From NCBI GenBank assembly GCA_017464805.1, contig JAFTYE010000016.1, positions 62,001 through 126,000 on the forward strand: a stretch of 64,000 bases of DNA. Reading direction: 5' to 3'. The DNA is from Clostridia bacterium. GTDB lineage: Bacteria; Bacillota; Clostridia; Oscillospirales; CAG-272. Below, piece by piece: positions 1 to 8,050 of this stretch. A program made the position numbers and the translations under genes. The notes below the pieces were generated by a model that was given only the letters and a program-made list of their open reading frames with translations, searched no databases and had not been told where the DNA came from. The stretch's first letter is position 1. Each line of letters begins with the position of its first letter.

Positions 1-13
1 GCTAATAGACAAA

Positions 14-862
14 ATGGATTCGACCATTAACGGTTTGTGTGTTTCAAGGCGATTTGAAGCTCCTAAAATGGGACAAACGAAACAAAGGCTATCCGCAACA
101 GGGAATGGAGCTTTGCTTGGTGGATTTGCCGGTGTCCTGCTTGGAGTTTTTGTTGGTTGCTCAAATTCATCCGGTATATTTACTGCCATTGATAATCTTG
201 TGATGGGCTTTTTATTGGGGGCATTGTTTGGCCTGATGATAGGCGGGGTCATCGGATATCTTATAGACATGAATGCTGTTGAAGAAGAGAAGAATGAATT
301 GCAAAAGAAATATGACGCTGCGTATCAGCTGTACAAGAGAAATATGGATGAAGACAGCAAACGAGTGAATAGGGAGGAAAAGTTTAGAGAGGCCTTGATT
401 GCAGAGCGCGATGAGTTAGTGAAAAAAAGAAAAGATTCTCTTCTTCTTTTGGGGTCTATGTATGAAATTATGGGGATTGATAGAGGTTTTCGATCTCTGG
501 TTGCTGTTGGTTACATGAATGAGTTTCTTAGATTGGGAATTGCTACAAAACTAGAAGGAATTGACGGGCTATATTATCTTATACAACAGAGAATCCAATT
601 TTCAGTATTGAATGCCACGATGCAAGAGATTTCGAGCAAACTCGATACAATTATCAATAACCAAGATAGAATCTACTATGAATTGCAGGAAATGAATGGG
701 AAATTTGATAAGATGATTGCCGGTGTTTTTGAGGCAGTTAAAGTAGGTGTTGATAATGGAAAGAGACTGGAAGAGATTCAAAACAATACAGGCATTGCTG
801 CATATAATGCAGAACGTATGCGGCGCGAATACGAATATAGAAATCTTGTCGGATGGGATTAA
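14..862 (+). CDS. Hypothetical membrane-anchored coiled-coil protein (may be 5'-partial)
   Basis: I do not recognise this 282-residue protein. Residues about 30-85 form two hydrophobic, glycine-rich segments (GALLGGFAGVLLGVFVG and LLGALFGLMIGGVIGYLI) resembling glycine-zipper membrane helices. Residues about 88-140 are charged and coiled-coil-like. The rest is helical, with a further amphipathic stretch around residues 190-250. An N-terminal membrane anchor with a cytosolic coiled coil is inferred. The frame is open to the left edge and the first ATG has no clear ribosome site, so the true start may lie outside the window or at the ATG at position 68. It is more A+T rich than the core genes, which suggests accessory origin. 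Confidence 0.6.
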   Translation: MDSTINGLCVSRRFEAPKMGQTKQRLSATGNGALLGGFAGVLLGVFVGCSNSSGIFTAIDNLVMGFLLGALFGLMIGGVIGYLIDMNAVEEEKNELQKKYDAAYQLYKRNMDEDSKRVNREEKFREALIAERDELVKKRKDSLLLLGSMYEIMGIDRGFRSLVAVGYMNEFLRLGIATKLEGIDGLYYLIQQRIQFSVLNATMQEISSKLDTIINNQDRIYYELQEMNGKFDKMIAGVFEAVKVGVDNGKRLEEIQNNTGIAAYNAERMRREYEYRNLVGWD

Positions 863-1278
863 TGATTGTGTAGGGAGGCCTGTTCCCACGGTTTCAAAAT
901 GACGAGAAGAACGCCTACGGCGGGATCCTTGCTCCTTGTCGCCGGCAAGCAAGCTCCCCAACGGCTATGGTGCGGCTGCGAACCCGATTCGTGCGTTGCG
1001 CGAGCATTATCTCCGCATACCGAGTCGGTTATTTCTGCCTTCCCTGGTGGGGGAAGGGGGACCGCGTAGCGGTGGATGAGGCGTCAAACGGGACAACGGG
1101 AAGACGCCTTCGGCTGAATTCACTCCTCGATGCTTACAAGCAAGCTTGACGCATCTTCGGGTGAATGCTATCGCACGCCGAGTCGGCTATCAGCGAGGTT
1201 TCTGCTATGACCCACGGGCACAAAATGTACCCACTGGGTACATTTTGTTGCCCTTTCGATTCCCCCCATTCAATCGAT
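863..1278. other. Gene-free stretch with degenerate repeats and a strong hairpin
   Basis: I see no convincing gene here. Positions 1039-1082 resemble one end of the palindromic element at 31206-31322 (shared GGGGGAAGGGGGACCGC and GCGGTGGATGAGG). The motif CCGAGTCGG followed by TTAT or CTAT occurs at about 1019 and 1179, and CAAGCAAGCT occurs twice. Positions 1216-1253 form a long near-perfect hairpin (GGGCACAAAATGTACCCA and its complement). This looks like layered repeat debris. Confidence 0.5.
1216..1253. repeat. Near-perfect inverted repeat (hairpin)
   Basis: Arms of 18-19 bases, GGGCACAAAATGTACCCA against its complement with a single-base insertion, and almost no loop. It lies just beyond the tmRNA terminator. 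There is no T-run on either side, so it is more likely part of a repeat element than a terminator. Confidence 0.5.
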
Positions 1279-1322
1279 AAAGCCAATGGCGGCAAGAAAA
1301 ATCCCTTGCCGCCATTGGCTTT
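1279..1322 (-). terminator. Hairpin downstream of ssrA
   Basis: Perfect 18-base arms (1279-1296 and 1305-1322; AAAGCCAATGGCGGCAAG and its complement) with an 8-base loop, starting 2 bases after the CCA end of tmRNA. The T-run on the minus strand is short (TTT), so it may serve both termination and 3'-end protection. Confidence 0.7.
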
Positions 1323-1323
1323 A

Positions 1324-1719
1324 TGGTGGAGATGACGGGAATCGAACCCGTGTCCAAAAACCTCTTGACATGACCTTCTCCGTGGGCAGCCGTTTTTCGT
1401 TATTTCCCCCGTCGGCAAGCCAAACGGCAGCCTCGCCTACGGGGTAGCCCTTTTCTGCTTGATCGGCTCAAGGGCGAAAGACCGATGCAAGTTCACCGCT
1501 GAATTGACGCTCAGCCTTGGGGCGCGGTATTCCCAAGGGGAACGGGCGGTACAAAAGACCGCGGCACTGCCAAACGGCTATCCCTTAACGGGATAGGCGT
1601 TTAGGCAGCCATTGCAACACGATTATTGTCGTTTACATTTAAGGTTGGCCATGTTACGGTTTAGCCGGCCCGCCACGCTTATCATACCTCAAAATCCCTG
1701 TCGAGACCATTGCATCCCC
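1324..1719 (-). ncRNA. ssrA: Transfer-messenger RNA (tmRNA)
   Basis: tmRNA rescues stalled ribosomes by acting as an alanine tRNA and as a short message for a degradation tag. On the minus strand the 5' end GGGGATG (1719-1713) pairs with CATCTCC before an encoded ACCA at the 3' end (1324). The T-arm GGTTCGATTCCCG is intact. The tag frame ends at a TAA complementary to 1612-1614 and reads ...NVNDNNRVAMAA, probably resuming at or near the V or N codon. This ends in the usual -AA and is a little longer than most clostridial tags. About 396 nt is a normal length. The exact resume codon is inferred. smpB is not in the window. Confidence 0.92.
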
Positions 1720-1783
1720 AAATGTGTTGCCCTATTATTATACTGTATTCTTCGCCTGTTGTCAATCCGTTCTGCCCGAAAAT

Positions 1784-2542
1784 TTATGACAAAAACAAAA
1801 GCTTTACGTGGTTTTCCTCGCACATCCGACAGATCTCCTCGGACGGACGCTTATCCGTGACCAGCATATCAAAATCCGAAAGCCCCGCAAAGCGGTAGGT
1901 CCGCATCCGCCCCAGCTTGCTTCCGTCTGCGATTAGGATACGGCGGGTTGAATGACGCATCATCGTGGCCTTGATCTCTCCCTCGGTGACCGACTCGTAT
2001 AGCCCTCCTTCGGGAGAAATACCGCCGCAGGAGCAGATAAAGGTATCTGCATGAAAGCCCTCAAGCTGCCGCAGGGTAAGGGCACCCCATACCGCGCCCG
2101 CCAGGTAATGAAGTGTGCCGCCCGGCAGTACCACCTGCACGTCTCGCTTGCGGGACAACAGAAACGCCGTATCCACGCCCGTGGTGATGACGGTTTTGTG
2201 TGCGGCATCCCACACCGCGGCCAGAGCCAGCACCGTGGAGCTGGAATCCAGAAAAAAGCAGCTGCCCTCGTCGAGGTAGGGAAGAACCGCCTTCGCCAAA
2301 CGCCGCTTCTCAGCGATGTTTTCTTCCTTGCGCACAAAAAAGGATGGCTCGCTCCCCTCGTGCTCAATCAGCACCGCACCGCCATGACTGCGGCGAAGCA
2401 GACCGTGCGTTTCCATTTCGGTCAGGTCGCGGCGTACCGTCGCCTCGCTGACGTAAAGGGATTTCGCCATCTCGCGCACCGTTGCACTGCCGGTTTTTCT
2501 CAAAAGCTGCAGGACCGCTTCCTGCCGTTCGGGTGTTAACAT
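1784..2542 (-). CDS. DeoR-family transcriptional regulator
   Basis: A 252-residue protein of usual length for DeoR-type sugar-phosphate-responsive repressors. Residues 1-55 are the winged helix-turn-helix (RQEAVLQLLRKTGSATVREM, then VSEATVRRDL and the typical HGGAV at the domain end). Residues about 75-235 are the sensor domain related to ribose-5-phosphate isomerases. It starts about 150 bp from, and divergent to, rhaD. The two promoters share an inverted element, so control of rhaD and of itself is likely. The inducer is not evident; a rhamnose-pathway phosphate such as rhamnulose-1-phosphate or DHAP is a guess from context. Confidence 0.9.
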   Translation of the reverse strand: MLTPERQEAVLQLLRKTGSATVREMAKSLYVSEATVRRDLTEMETHGLLRRSHGGAVLIEHEGSEPSFFVRKEENIAEKRRLAKAVLPYLDEGSCFFLDSSSTVLALAAVWDAAHKTVITTGVDTAFLLSRKRDVQVVLPGGTLHYLAGAVWGALTLRQLEGFHADTFICSCGGISPEGGLYESVTEGEIKATMMRHSTRRILIADGSKLGRMRTYRFAGLSDFDMLVTDKRPSEEICRMCEENHVKLLFLS

Positions 2543-2580
2543 TCTGTTCTCCGTTCGTTTGATTGATTGAATTTGCTCGT

Positions 2581-2609
2581 ATTATAGCACAAAAATGTTT
2601 ATTTGTCAA
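2581..2609 (-). promoter_or_regulatory. Promoter of the DeoR-family regulator
   Basis: On the minus strand TTGACA (2609-2604), a 17-base spacer and TATAAT (2586-2581), a consensus vegetative promoter. Its -10 context TTGTGCTATAAT is repeated in inverted orientation at the rhaD promoter (2641-2652). Confidence 0.85.
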
Positions 2610-2624
2610 GATTATGAGCAAGTA

Positions 2625-2652
2625 TAGACAAATCCGAAACTTGTGCTATAAT
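2625..2652 (+). promoter_or_regulatory. Promoter of rhaD
   Basis: TAGACA (2625-2630), 16-base spacer, TATAAT (2647-2652). The -35 regions of this and the divergent promoter form an inverted TTGTC...GACAA pair (2603-2631), so a single operator could control both. Confidence 0.7.
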
Positions 2653-2691
2653 GTCTTCGTAAGAAAACGAAAGCAAAACAGGAGAAAAGAC

Positions 2692-3507
2692 ATGAGAAAA
2701 ATTTTGGAAGCACCCTTTATGAAGGAAATGTGTGATGCCACCGCTAATATGTACCGCCTTGGTTGGGATGAGCGTAACGGCGGCAATATCAGCTATCTCC
2801 TTTACGAGGAGGATGTGTCTCCCTTTATCGATACGACCAAGGTCATTCGCGCGATCCCCATGAACTTTGATGCCACGGAGCTGATCGGCAAGTACTTCCT
2901 TGTCACTGGTACCGGTAAGTATTTCAAGAACGTGGAGTATGATGCAGAGGAGAACCTGGGGCTTATCCGTATAGCAAAGGACGGCACCACCGCCGAGCTG
3001 CTCTGGGGCTTTGCCGACGGCGGCCGCTTCACCTCCGAGCTGCCCGCCCACCTGATGAGCCACATGGTCCGCCTCAAAAAGGACCCGAAGCACCGCGTCG
3101 TGATGCACAGCCACCCCACCAACATCGTGGCCATGACCCACGTACATCCCCTTGACGATAAAAACTTCACCCGCACCATCTGGGGTACCTGCACGGAGTG
3201 TATCGTGGTATTCCCGGACGGCATCGGCGTGCTCCCTTGGATGGTTTGCGGTACCAACGAGATCGGTGAGGCTACCGCCAAGAAGATGGAGGACTACCGC
3301 ATCGTCATCTGGGCGCAGCACGGCATCTACGGTGCCGGTAAGGATATGGACGAGACCTTCGGTCTGATCGAGACGGTGGAGAAGGGGGCCGAGCTTTGGA
3401 TGAAGTATGCCGCCCTGCCGATTGTCAACCGCATCTCCAACAGACAGCTTGACAACTTGGCCAAGAGCTTCGGCATCACCTACCGCTCCGATTTCCTCGA
3501 TCTGTAA
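2692..3507 (+). CDS. rhaD: Rhamnulose-1-phosphate aldolase
   Basis: Class II zinc aldolase that splits L-rhamnulose-1-phosphate into DHAP and L-lactaldehyde. 271 residues, the usual length. Visible signatures are NGGNISY near residue 30, TSELPAHLMSH around 116, the zinc-ligand stretch HSHPTNIVAMTHVHP (two His) around 139, and WAQHGIYGAG around 205, which carries the third His. The ATG at 2692 follows AGGAGAAAA at good spacing and lies 40 bases after the -10; the upstream open frame crosses the promoter and is not used. rhaA and rhaB are not in the window. It ends at a terminator facing the PQ-loop gene. Confidence 0.93.
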   Translation: MRKILEAPFMKEMCDATANMYRLGWDERNGGNISYLLYEEDVSPFIDTTKVIRAIPMNFDATELIGKYFLVTGTGKYFKNVEYDAEENLGLIRIAKDGTTAELLWGFADGGRFTSELPAHLMSHMVRLKKDPKHRVVMHSHPTNIVAMTHVHPLDDKNFTRTIWGTCTECIVVFPDGIGVLPWMVCGTNEIGEATAKKMEDYRIVIWAQHGIYGAGKDMDETFGLIETVEKGAELWMKYAALPIVNRISNRQLDNLAKSFGITYRSDFLDL

Positions 3508-3510
3508 TCA

Positions 3511-3541
3511 AAAAGGACGGCGAATTTCGCCGCCCTTTTTT
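3511..3541. terminator. Bidirectional terminator, rhaD / PQ-loop gene
   Basis: AAAAGGACGGCGAA pairs with TTCGCCGCCCTTTTTT, with A-run and T-run on the two flanks, between convergent genes. Confidence 0.8.
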
Positions 3542-3544
3542 GAT

Positions 3545-3844
3545 TTATCCGTTCAGCTTGTCTAGTCTCGCGTTGCGTATGTACATCACAAGATCCGCAC
3601 TGACCATAACAAAGTTCAGTATATACACGAAGAGAACGTACCACTTCTCGCCGATCGAGGCCATATAGCTCTCGTTCGCCAGCTTGGCGGCAATGCCCGC
3701 CACGTACCCGAACAGGATCAGAAGCAAAAAGGGAAGACTCTTGCCCTTCGTCGTTCTTGCACGGTAGGATTTGATGAGGTTCAGCGGCCAGGACGCGCCA
3801 AAGCTGAATAGCATAATGATCTCGAGAATTTCAGCAAGCTCCAT
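3545..3844 (-). CDS. Small PQ-loop / SemiSWEET-like membrane protein
   Basis: 99 residues with three hydrophobic helices. After the first helix comes FGASWPLNLIKSYRARTTKG, which resembles the PQ-loop motif (proline, then N/Q, K and a basic turn) found in SWEET and SemiSWEET transporters; single three-helix units of this length act as dimers. The start at 3844 is chosen because GGAG stands 7 bases upstream and a consensus promoter lies 37 bases beyond it; the longer frame upstream overlaps that promoter. The transported substrate is unknown. Monocistronic. Confidence 0.8.
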   Translation of the reverse strand: MELAEILEIIMLFSFGASWPLNLIKSYRARTTKGKSLPFLLLILFGYVAGIAAKLANESYMASIGEKWYVLFVYILNFVMVSADLVMYIRNARLDKLNG

Positions 3845-3880
3845 GTCGATCTCCTTGAAGGTGATTTCCAAATTGCCCCC

Positions 3881-3909
3881 ATTATAGCACCAAAACTCCT
3901 TTTTGTAAA
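3881..3909 (-). promoter_or_regulatory. Promoter of the PQ-loop gene
   Basis: Minus strand TTTACA (3909-3904), 17-base spacer, TATAAT (3886-3881). Confidence 0.8.
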
Positions 3910-3936
3910 GAGAAAGGTGCAATTTTTCAAATTCTC

Positions 3937-3965
3937 TTGCTTTTTTCACCCCCGCGCGGTACAAT
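3937..3965 (+). promoter_or_regulatory. Promoter of the acyltransferase gene
   Basis: TTGCTT (3937-3942), 17-base spacer, TACAAT (3960-3965), 29 bases before the ATG at 3995. Confidence 0.65.
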
Positions 3966-3994
3966 ATAGGTATTAACAACAAGGTGGTATCCAT

Positions 3995-5194
3995 ATGTCT
4001 TCTGCCAAAAAGAAGCAAAAAAAGATCGGACGCATCAACCCCGTGCTTTACTGGTTCGTCTACCATATCCTCTACCCCCTCTACCGCCATCGGTACGGTC
4101 TGACGATCGACCGTAGCGGTATCGCAGACTTGAAGGAACCCGCCCTCGTCGTGGCCTCGCATACCTCGAACAAGGATCATTGGTTGGTCGGCATGGCACT
4201 ATATCCCCTCCGTCCCAACTTCGTGATAAGTGAGCATTTTATGGCAAAGCCGATGCTTCGCCCGATCTTGCATCTGGCGCACATTATCACTAAAAAGATG
4301 TTCTGCCCTGATGTAAGTACCATTATGAACGTTTTGCGTGCCAAACGGGAAGGAAACACGGTCGTGTTGTTTCCCGAAGGTCGTCTTGCCTGCAACGGCC
4401 GTACCGGCCGCGTGACCGAGGGAACGGCCGCTCTTGTCAAAAAGCTGGGCGTTCCCGTGTATGCCGTCACCGCAAACGGTGCCTCCGCGACCTTCCCAAA
4501 ATGGGCGAAGGACCCGCGTCACGGAAAAATTCATATCACTACCGAAAAGCTTCTCTCGCCCGAGGAGGTCGCCACTCTCTCGCTTGCCGAGATCGAGGCG
4601 AAAATACAAAAAGCCATAACCCATGATGATATGGCGATCATGTCGGGCGTGCGCTATAAGTGCAAAAAAACCGCCGAGGGCCTGGACGGTATCCTCTACC
4701 GTTGCCCTACCTGCAATCGTGAATTTTCGATGAAAACGCAGGGCAGACGTATTTTTTGCACTGAGTGCAGTTTTTCTGCCGAGCTGGATGAGACCTACCG
4801 TTTTCATGGCGCACCGTTCGACAGGATCCTCGAATGGTACGACTGGCAGGTCGCGCAGATTGATCTTGAGAAGGACGAGCTTTCCTGTGAGGCCGTGATC
4901 GGTGCCGTGGATAAAAAGGGGAATATGGACACACAAGCTGGTCGCGCCCGCATCCGTATGAACCGCGACAGCTTTACCCTTGAAGGAACCGTGTTCGGTT
5001 GCCCCGTTTCCTTTACCCGTGACACGGTCGGTATCGTCGGCTTCCCCATAACGGTCGGTGCGGAATTCGACATCTATCACAACAACACGCTCTACTACAT
5101 GTATCCGCAGCCCGACTCCCGCACGTCCGTTAAGTGGGTATCCTTCCTTGACCGCGTCGTGGAAGAATCTCGAAAAACCACCCTTGACAATTGA
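3995..5194 (+). CDS. PlsC-type acyltransferase with C-terminal zinc ribbon
   Basis: 399 residues. The N-terminal half is a lysophospholipid-type acyltransferase: the HxxxxD catalytic motif is HTSNKD at residues 56-61 and the FPEGR motif is at 126-130. It probably acylates a glycerophospholipid precursor at the membrane. PlsC proteins are commonly 200-250 residues; this one continues with a zinc ribbon (CPTC at 237-240, CTEC at 255-258) and about 140 residues rich in beta structure. The role of this extension is unknown. An AAGGTGG site precedes the ATG. The aspS2 promoter overlaps its stop codon, so the next gene is transcribed separately. Confidence 0.85.
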   Translation: MSSAKKKQKKIGRINPVLYWFVYHILYPLYRHRYGLTIDRSGIADLKEPALVVASHTSNKDHWLVGMALYPLRPNFVISEHFMAKPMLRPILHLAHIITKKMFCPDVSTIMNVLRAKREGNTVVLFPEGRLACNGRTGRVTEGTAALVKKLGVPVYAVTANGASATFPKWAKDPRHGKIHITTEKLLSPEEVATLSLAEIEAKIQKAITHDDMAIMSGVRYKCKKTAEGLDGILYRCPTCNREFSMKTQGRRIFCTECSFSAELDETYRFHGAPFDRILEWYDWQVAQIDLEKDELSCEAVIGAVDKKGNMDTQAGRARIRMNRDSFTLEGTVFGCPVSFTRDTVGIVGFPITVGAEFDIYHNNTLYYMYPQPDSRTSVKWVSFLDRVVEESRKTTLDN

Positions 5195-5212
5195 CGAAAA
5201 CTGTACTATAAT
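5184..5212 (+). promoter_or_regulatory. Promoter of the aspartyl-tRNA synthetase gene
   Basis: TTGACA (5184-5189), 17-base spacer, TATAAT (5207-5212). It overlaps the stop codon of the preceding acyltransferase gene. Confidence 0.9.
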
Positions 5213-5245
5213 ACATCCGTAAAAGATAAAAGAAAGGGAACTCTC

Positions 5246-6529
5246 ATGGAAAGAACCTACATTGCCAACCTTCCTCTGGATACTCCCTGCCGCGCCTGCG
5301 GCTTCGTGGATACCGTCCGCCACATGAAATGGGGTGCGTTTGTCATCCTCAAGGACGTGACCGGTCGCATCCAGATCACCTTTGATAAAGCCGCGATCCC
5401 CGAGATCGTGAACGTCACCCCTCATTCTGTCCTGTCGGTTGAGGGTGTGGTGAAGGAAAATCCCTCCGTCCGCATGGGCGGCAAGGAAATGATCGCTGAA
5501 AAGCTGACCATCGAATCGACCGCCGAGGCTCTGCCTATTCAGAATGACTCGGAGATCGAGGCTCGCATGGACTACCGCTGGATCGACCTGCGCCGCGACG
5601 AAAATCAGCTCATGCTCCGCGTGCAGACCACCCTGGTCGGTGCGATGCGCGATTTCCTTGCCGAGCGCAATTTCGTGGAGATTCACACCCCTAAGCTCAT
5701 CGGTGCGGCCTCCGAGTCCGGCTCCGATGTGTTTGAGGTTAAGTATTTCGATACCAAAGCCTACCTCGCCCAGTCTCCCCAGTTCTATAAGCAGATGGCC
5801 ATGGCCGCAGGCCTGGAGCGCATCTTCGAGACCGGTCCCGTGTTCCGTGCCGAAAAGTCCTACACCAACAAGCACGCGACCGAATTCTCCTGCCTTGACC
5901 TGGAATTCTCCTATATCGATTCCATGTATGATGTTATGAAGATGGAGGAGGATTTGCTCACCTACGCGCTCGCCCGCGTCAAGGAAGCCCACGGCGACGA
6001 GATCGTCCGCCTGTACGGGGAAGAGCACGAGGTTATCGTGCCCGCACAGCCCTTCCCGGTCATCAAGCTGAAGGATCTGTACCGTGAGCTGGAGGAGCGT
6101 TACGGCTACTCTGTTCCCGAATCCCAGCACGGCGACTTGACCACCGATGCGGAGCGTCTTTGCGCCCGCTTCGCCAAGGAAAAGTACGGCCACGAATTCT
6201 TGTTCGTCACCGACTATGATGCCAAGGAGCGTGCCTTCTACCACATGCGTGACGAAAACGGCGTTCCTCAGGGTTACGACTTGATCTGGCGAGGCGTGGA
6301 GATCACCACGGGTGCCCAGCGTGAGCATCGCTATGAGATCCTGAAGGCACAGGCAGAGGAGAAGGGACTTGCTCAGGACGTGGAATTCTATCTCCGCTTC
6401 TTCCGTTACGGTTGCCCGCCCCACGGCGGCTTCGGTCTCGGCATCGACCGCCTGACCATGCTTTTCCTCGGTCTTTCGATCAAGGAGGTTCAGTTCCTGT
6501 TCCGCGGCCCGAACCGTCTTACCCCATAA
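5246..6529 (+). CDS. aspS: Aspartyl-tRNA synthetase, archaeal/eukaryotic type
   Basis: Class II synthetase charging tRNA with aspartate. At 427 residues it lacks the insertion domain of the bacterial AspRS (about 590 residues) and matches the archaeal-type AspRS2. It has an N-terminal OB-fold anticodon domain (about 1-95), motif 1 ending in IHTPKL (146-151), motif 2 FETGPVFRAEKS (about 194-205) with its long loop, and motif 3 GGFGLGIDRL (about 394-403). Such enzymes in bacteria are often non-discriminating and feed the Asp-tRNA(Asn)/GatCAB route to asparagine-tRNA; I cannot settle that here. Confusion with AsnRS is possible but less likely. It has its own promoter and terminator. Confidence 0.85.
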   Translation: MERTYIANLPLDTPCRACGFVDTVRHMKWGAFVILKDVTGRIQITFDKAAIPEIVNVTPHSVLSVEGVVKENPSVRMGGKEMIAEKLTIESTAEALPIQNDSEIEARMDYRWIDLRRDENQLMLRVQTTLVGAMRDFLAERNFVEIHTPKLIGAASESGSDVFEVKYFDTKAYLAQSPQFYKQMAMAAGLERIFETGPVFRAEKSYTNKHATEFSCLDLEFSYIDSMYDVMKMEEDLLTYALARVKEAHGDEIVRLYGEEHEVIVPAQPFPVIKLKDLYRELEERYGYSVPESQHGDLTTDAERLCARFAKEKYGHEFLFVTDYDAKERAFYHMRDENGVPQGYDLIWRGVEITTGAQREHRYEILKAQAEEKGLAQDVEFYLRFFRYGCPPHGGFGLGIDRLTMLFLGLSIKEVQFLFRGPNRLTP

Positions 6530-6558
6530 GCAAGAATCATTTCTCTCACCATTGCGGT

Positions 6559-6598
6559 ATCCACATCGGTGGAAAAATCCATCGATGTGGATTTTTTC
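6559..6598 (+). terminator. Terminator of aspS
   Basis: ATCCACATCGGTGGA pairs with TCCATCGATGTGGAT, followed by a T-run. Confidence 0.88.
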
Positions 6599-6611
6599 TT
6601 TCGGAAATATC

Positions 6612-6640
6612 TTGACAATTGCCCGCGCTTATGTTATGAT
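6612..6640 (+). promoter_or_regulatory. Promoter of the purine operon
   Basis: TTGACA (6612-6617), 17-base spacer, TATGAT (6635-6640), just upstream of the ZTP riboswitch. Confidence 0.9.
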
Positions 6641-6662
6641 ATACACTGTAAATATTATATAT

Positions 6663-6778
6663 AGATTTCTGCGACTGACGGAGAATTGTGGATTACCACA
6701 GTGGAACAGAAATCTGCAAAAGCCGACCGTCTGGGCGCACTTTTTCCTCGTATAAGGTAAGTGCACCCTTTTTTAATT
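6663..6778 (+). promoter_or_regulatory. ZTP (pfl) riboswitch with overlapping terminator
   Basis: The ZTP riboswitch senses the purine intermediate ZMP/ZTP, which builds up when 10-formyl-folate is short. Visible here are the P1 helix (AGATTTCTG at 6663-6671 with CAGAAATCT at 6707-6715), the conserved GACTGACGG and CCACAGTGGAAC blocks, and the diagnostic GCCGACCGTCTGGGC block (6722-6736). The GGGC end of the aptamer begins the arm GGGCGCACTT, which can instead pair with AAGTGCACCC before a T-run (6764-6776). Ligand binding should therefore block the terminator and turn on the pur operon. The mechanism is inferred from the overlap. Confidence 0.88.
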
Positions 6779-6804
6779 TCTCTCTCAAAACAGGAGGTAA
6801 CACC

Positions 6805-7299
6805 GTGAGAAAAGTTGGGATTTTAATGGGCAGTGCAAGCGATCTGCCGATCGTTCGGAAGGCGATCGATACGCTTGTATCCTTCGGCGTGCCGCACGAG
6901 GTGCACGTTTACTCTGCGCACCGCACCCCAAGGGAGGCCGCCGAATTTACGCAGAACGCACGTAAAAACGGCTTTGGTGTCATCATTGCCGCCGCAGGTA
7001 TGGCGGCGCATCTTGCAGGTGCCGTCGCCGCCAACACCACCCTGCCCGTCATCGGAATCCCCTGTAAGTCCACCAACCTCGACGGTATGGATGCACTCCT
7101 TGCCACCGTGCAGATGCCCTCGGGTATTCCCGTTGCCACCGTTGCCATCGACGGTGCGACCAACGCCGCCCTTCTGGCGATCGAAATTCTTGCGCTCTCG
7201 GACGATGCGCTGGCCGCTCGCCTTGACGAAAAGCGTGCCGCAGATGCCGTCGCCGTTCTGGAAAAGGACGCCGCCGTCGCCGCCGAGTTTAACCACTGA
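6805..7299 (+). CDS. purE: 5-(carboxyamino)imidazole ribonucleotide mutase / AIR carboxylase PurE
   Basis: Makes carboxyaminoimidazole ribotide in purine synthesis. 164 residues, normal length. [11 protein letters not shown] near the N-terminus binds phosphate, and VYSAHRTP (about 38-45) carries the catalytic His; [11 protein letters not shown] and GIPC follow. The GTG start at 6805 lies 6 bases after a strong AGGAGGT; the longer frame upstream would run through the riboswitch. purK is not in the window, so either it is elsewhere or the enzyme uses CO2 directly (class II type); alignment would decide. First gene of the operon. Confidence 0.93.
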   Translation: MRKVGILMGSASDLPIVRKAIDTLVSFGVPHEVHVYSAHRTPREAAEFTQNARKNGFGVIIAAAGMAAHLAGAVAANTTLPVIGIPCKSTNLDGMDALLATVQMPSGIPVATVAIDGATNAALLAIEILALSDDALAARLDEKRAADAVAVLEKDAAVAAEFNH

Positions 7300-7333
7300 C
7301 TTTAATTTTTGAATATATAAAAGGAGAACCATC

Positions 7334-8014
7334 ATGAAACTTGTTTACACCGGCAAAACGAAAAATGTTTACGCACTCGACAATGGCAACTATCTCTTGA
7401 AGTTTAAGGACGATTGCACCGGCAAGGACGGTGTGTTCGATCCGGGTGAGAACAGCGTCGGCCTGACCATTGAGGGTGTGGGCGACGTTAATCTCCGTAT
7501 GTCCATCTATTTCTTTGAAAAGGTCAATGCCGCCGGTATCAAGACCCACTATATCAGTGCCAATCTTGCCGACACCACCATGGAGGTTCTCCCCGCCAAG
7601 GCATTCGGTAAGGGCCTGGAGGTTATCTGTCGCCACAAGGCAGTCGGTAGTTTTTACCGTCGTTACAGCGACTACATCGAAGAGGGTGCAGACCTTCCCG
7701 CCTATGTAGAAACCACCTTCAAGAACGACGAGAAGGGTGATCCGCTGGTCACCAAGGACGGCCTCATTGACCTCGGCGTTATGACGGCACAGCAATATGA
7801 CGATATCAAAAAGATGACTCAGGACATCACGCAGATTGTGGCCGATGACCTGAAGGAGAAGGGACTTGTTCTTTACGACATCAAGTTTGAGTTCGGCTAT
7901 GATAAGGACGGCAACGTCATGCTCATCGACGAGATCGCATCCGGCAACATGCGTGTCTACCGTGATGGTCAGTATATCGACCCCATGACTCTTTCGAAGC
8001 TTTTTTTCGCTTAA
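7334..8014 (+). CDS. purC: Phosphoribosylaminoimidazole-succinocarboxamide synthase
   Basis: SAICAR synthetase joins CAIR and aspartate using ATP. 226 residues, slightly shorter than many bacterial PurC (about 235-240). The start reads [14 protein letters not shown], the nucleotide-binding strand region. [26 protein letters not shown] carries the substrate-binding part, and the end has [13 protein letters not shown]. An AAAGGAGAAC site precedes the ATG. It lies 34 bp after purE and 36 bp before purF. Confidence 0.94.
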   Translation: MKLVYTGKTKNVYALDNGNYLLKFKDDCTGKDGVFDPGENSVGLTIEGVGDVNLRMSIYFFEKVNAAGIKTHYISANLADTTMEVLPAKAFGKGLEVICRHKAVGSFYRRYSDYIEEGADLPAYVETTFKNDEKGDPLVTKDGLIDLGVMTAQQYDDIKKMTQDITQIVADDLKEKGLVLYDIKFEFGYDKDGNVMLIDEIASGNMRVYRDGQYIDPMTLSKLFFA

Positions 8015-8050
8015 TCATCATCACGACAACCATACAGAACAGGGGGAACC

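Noticed and set aside
1134..1418. Small minus-strand frame across the tmRNA 3' end
   Set aside because: It covers the tmRNA terminator, the CCA end and repeat debris; no coding signals.
4199..6424. Open frame of about 740 codons on the minus strand
   Set aside because: Antisense shadow spanning the acyltransferase and aspS genes, crossing their promoter.
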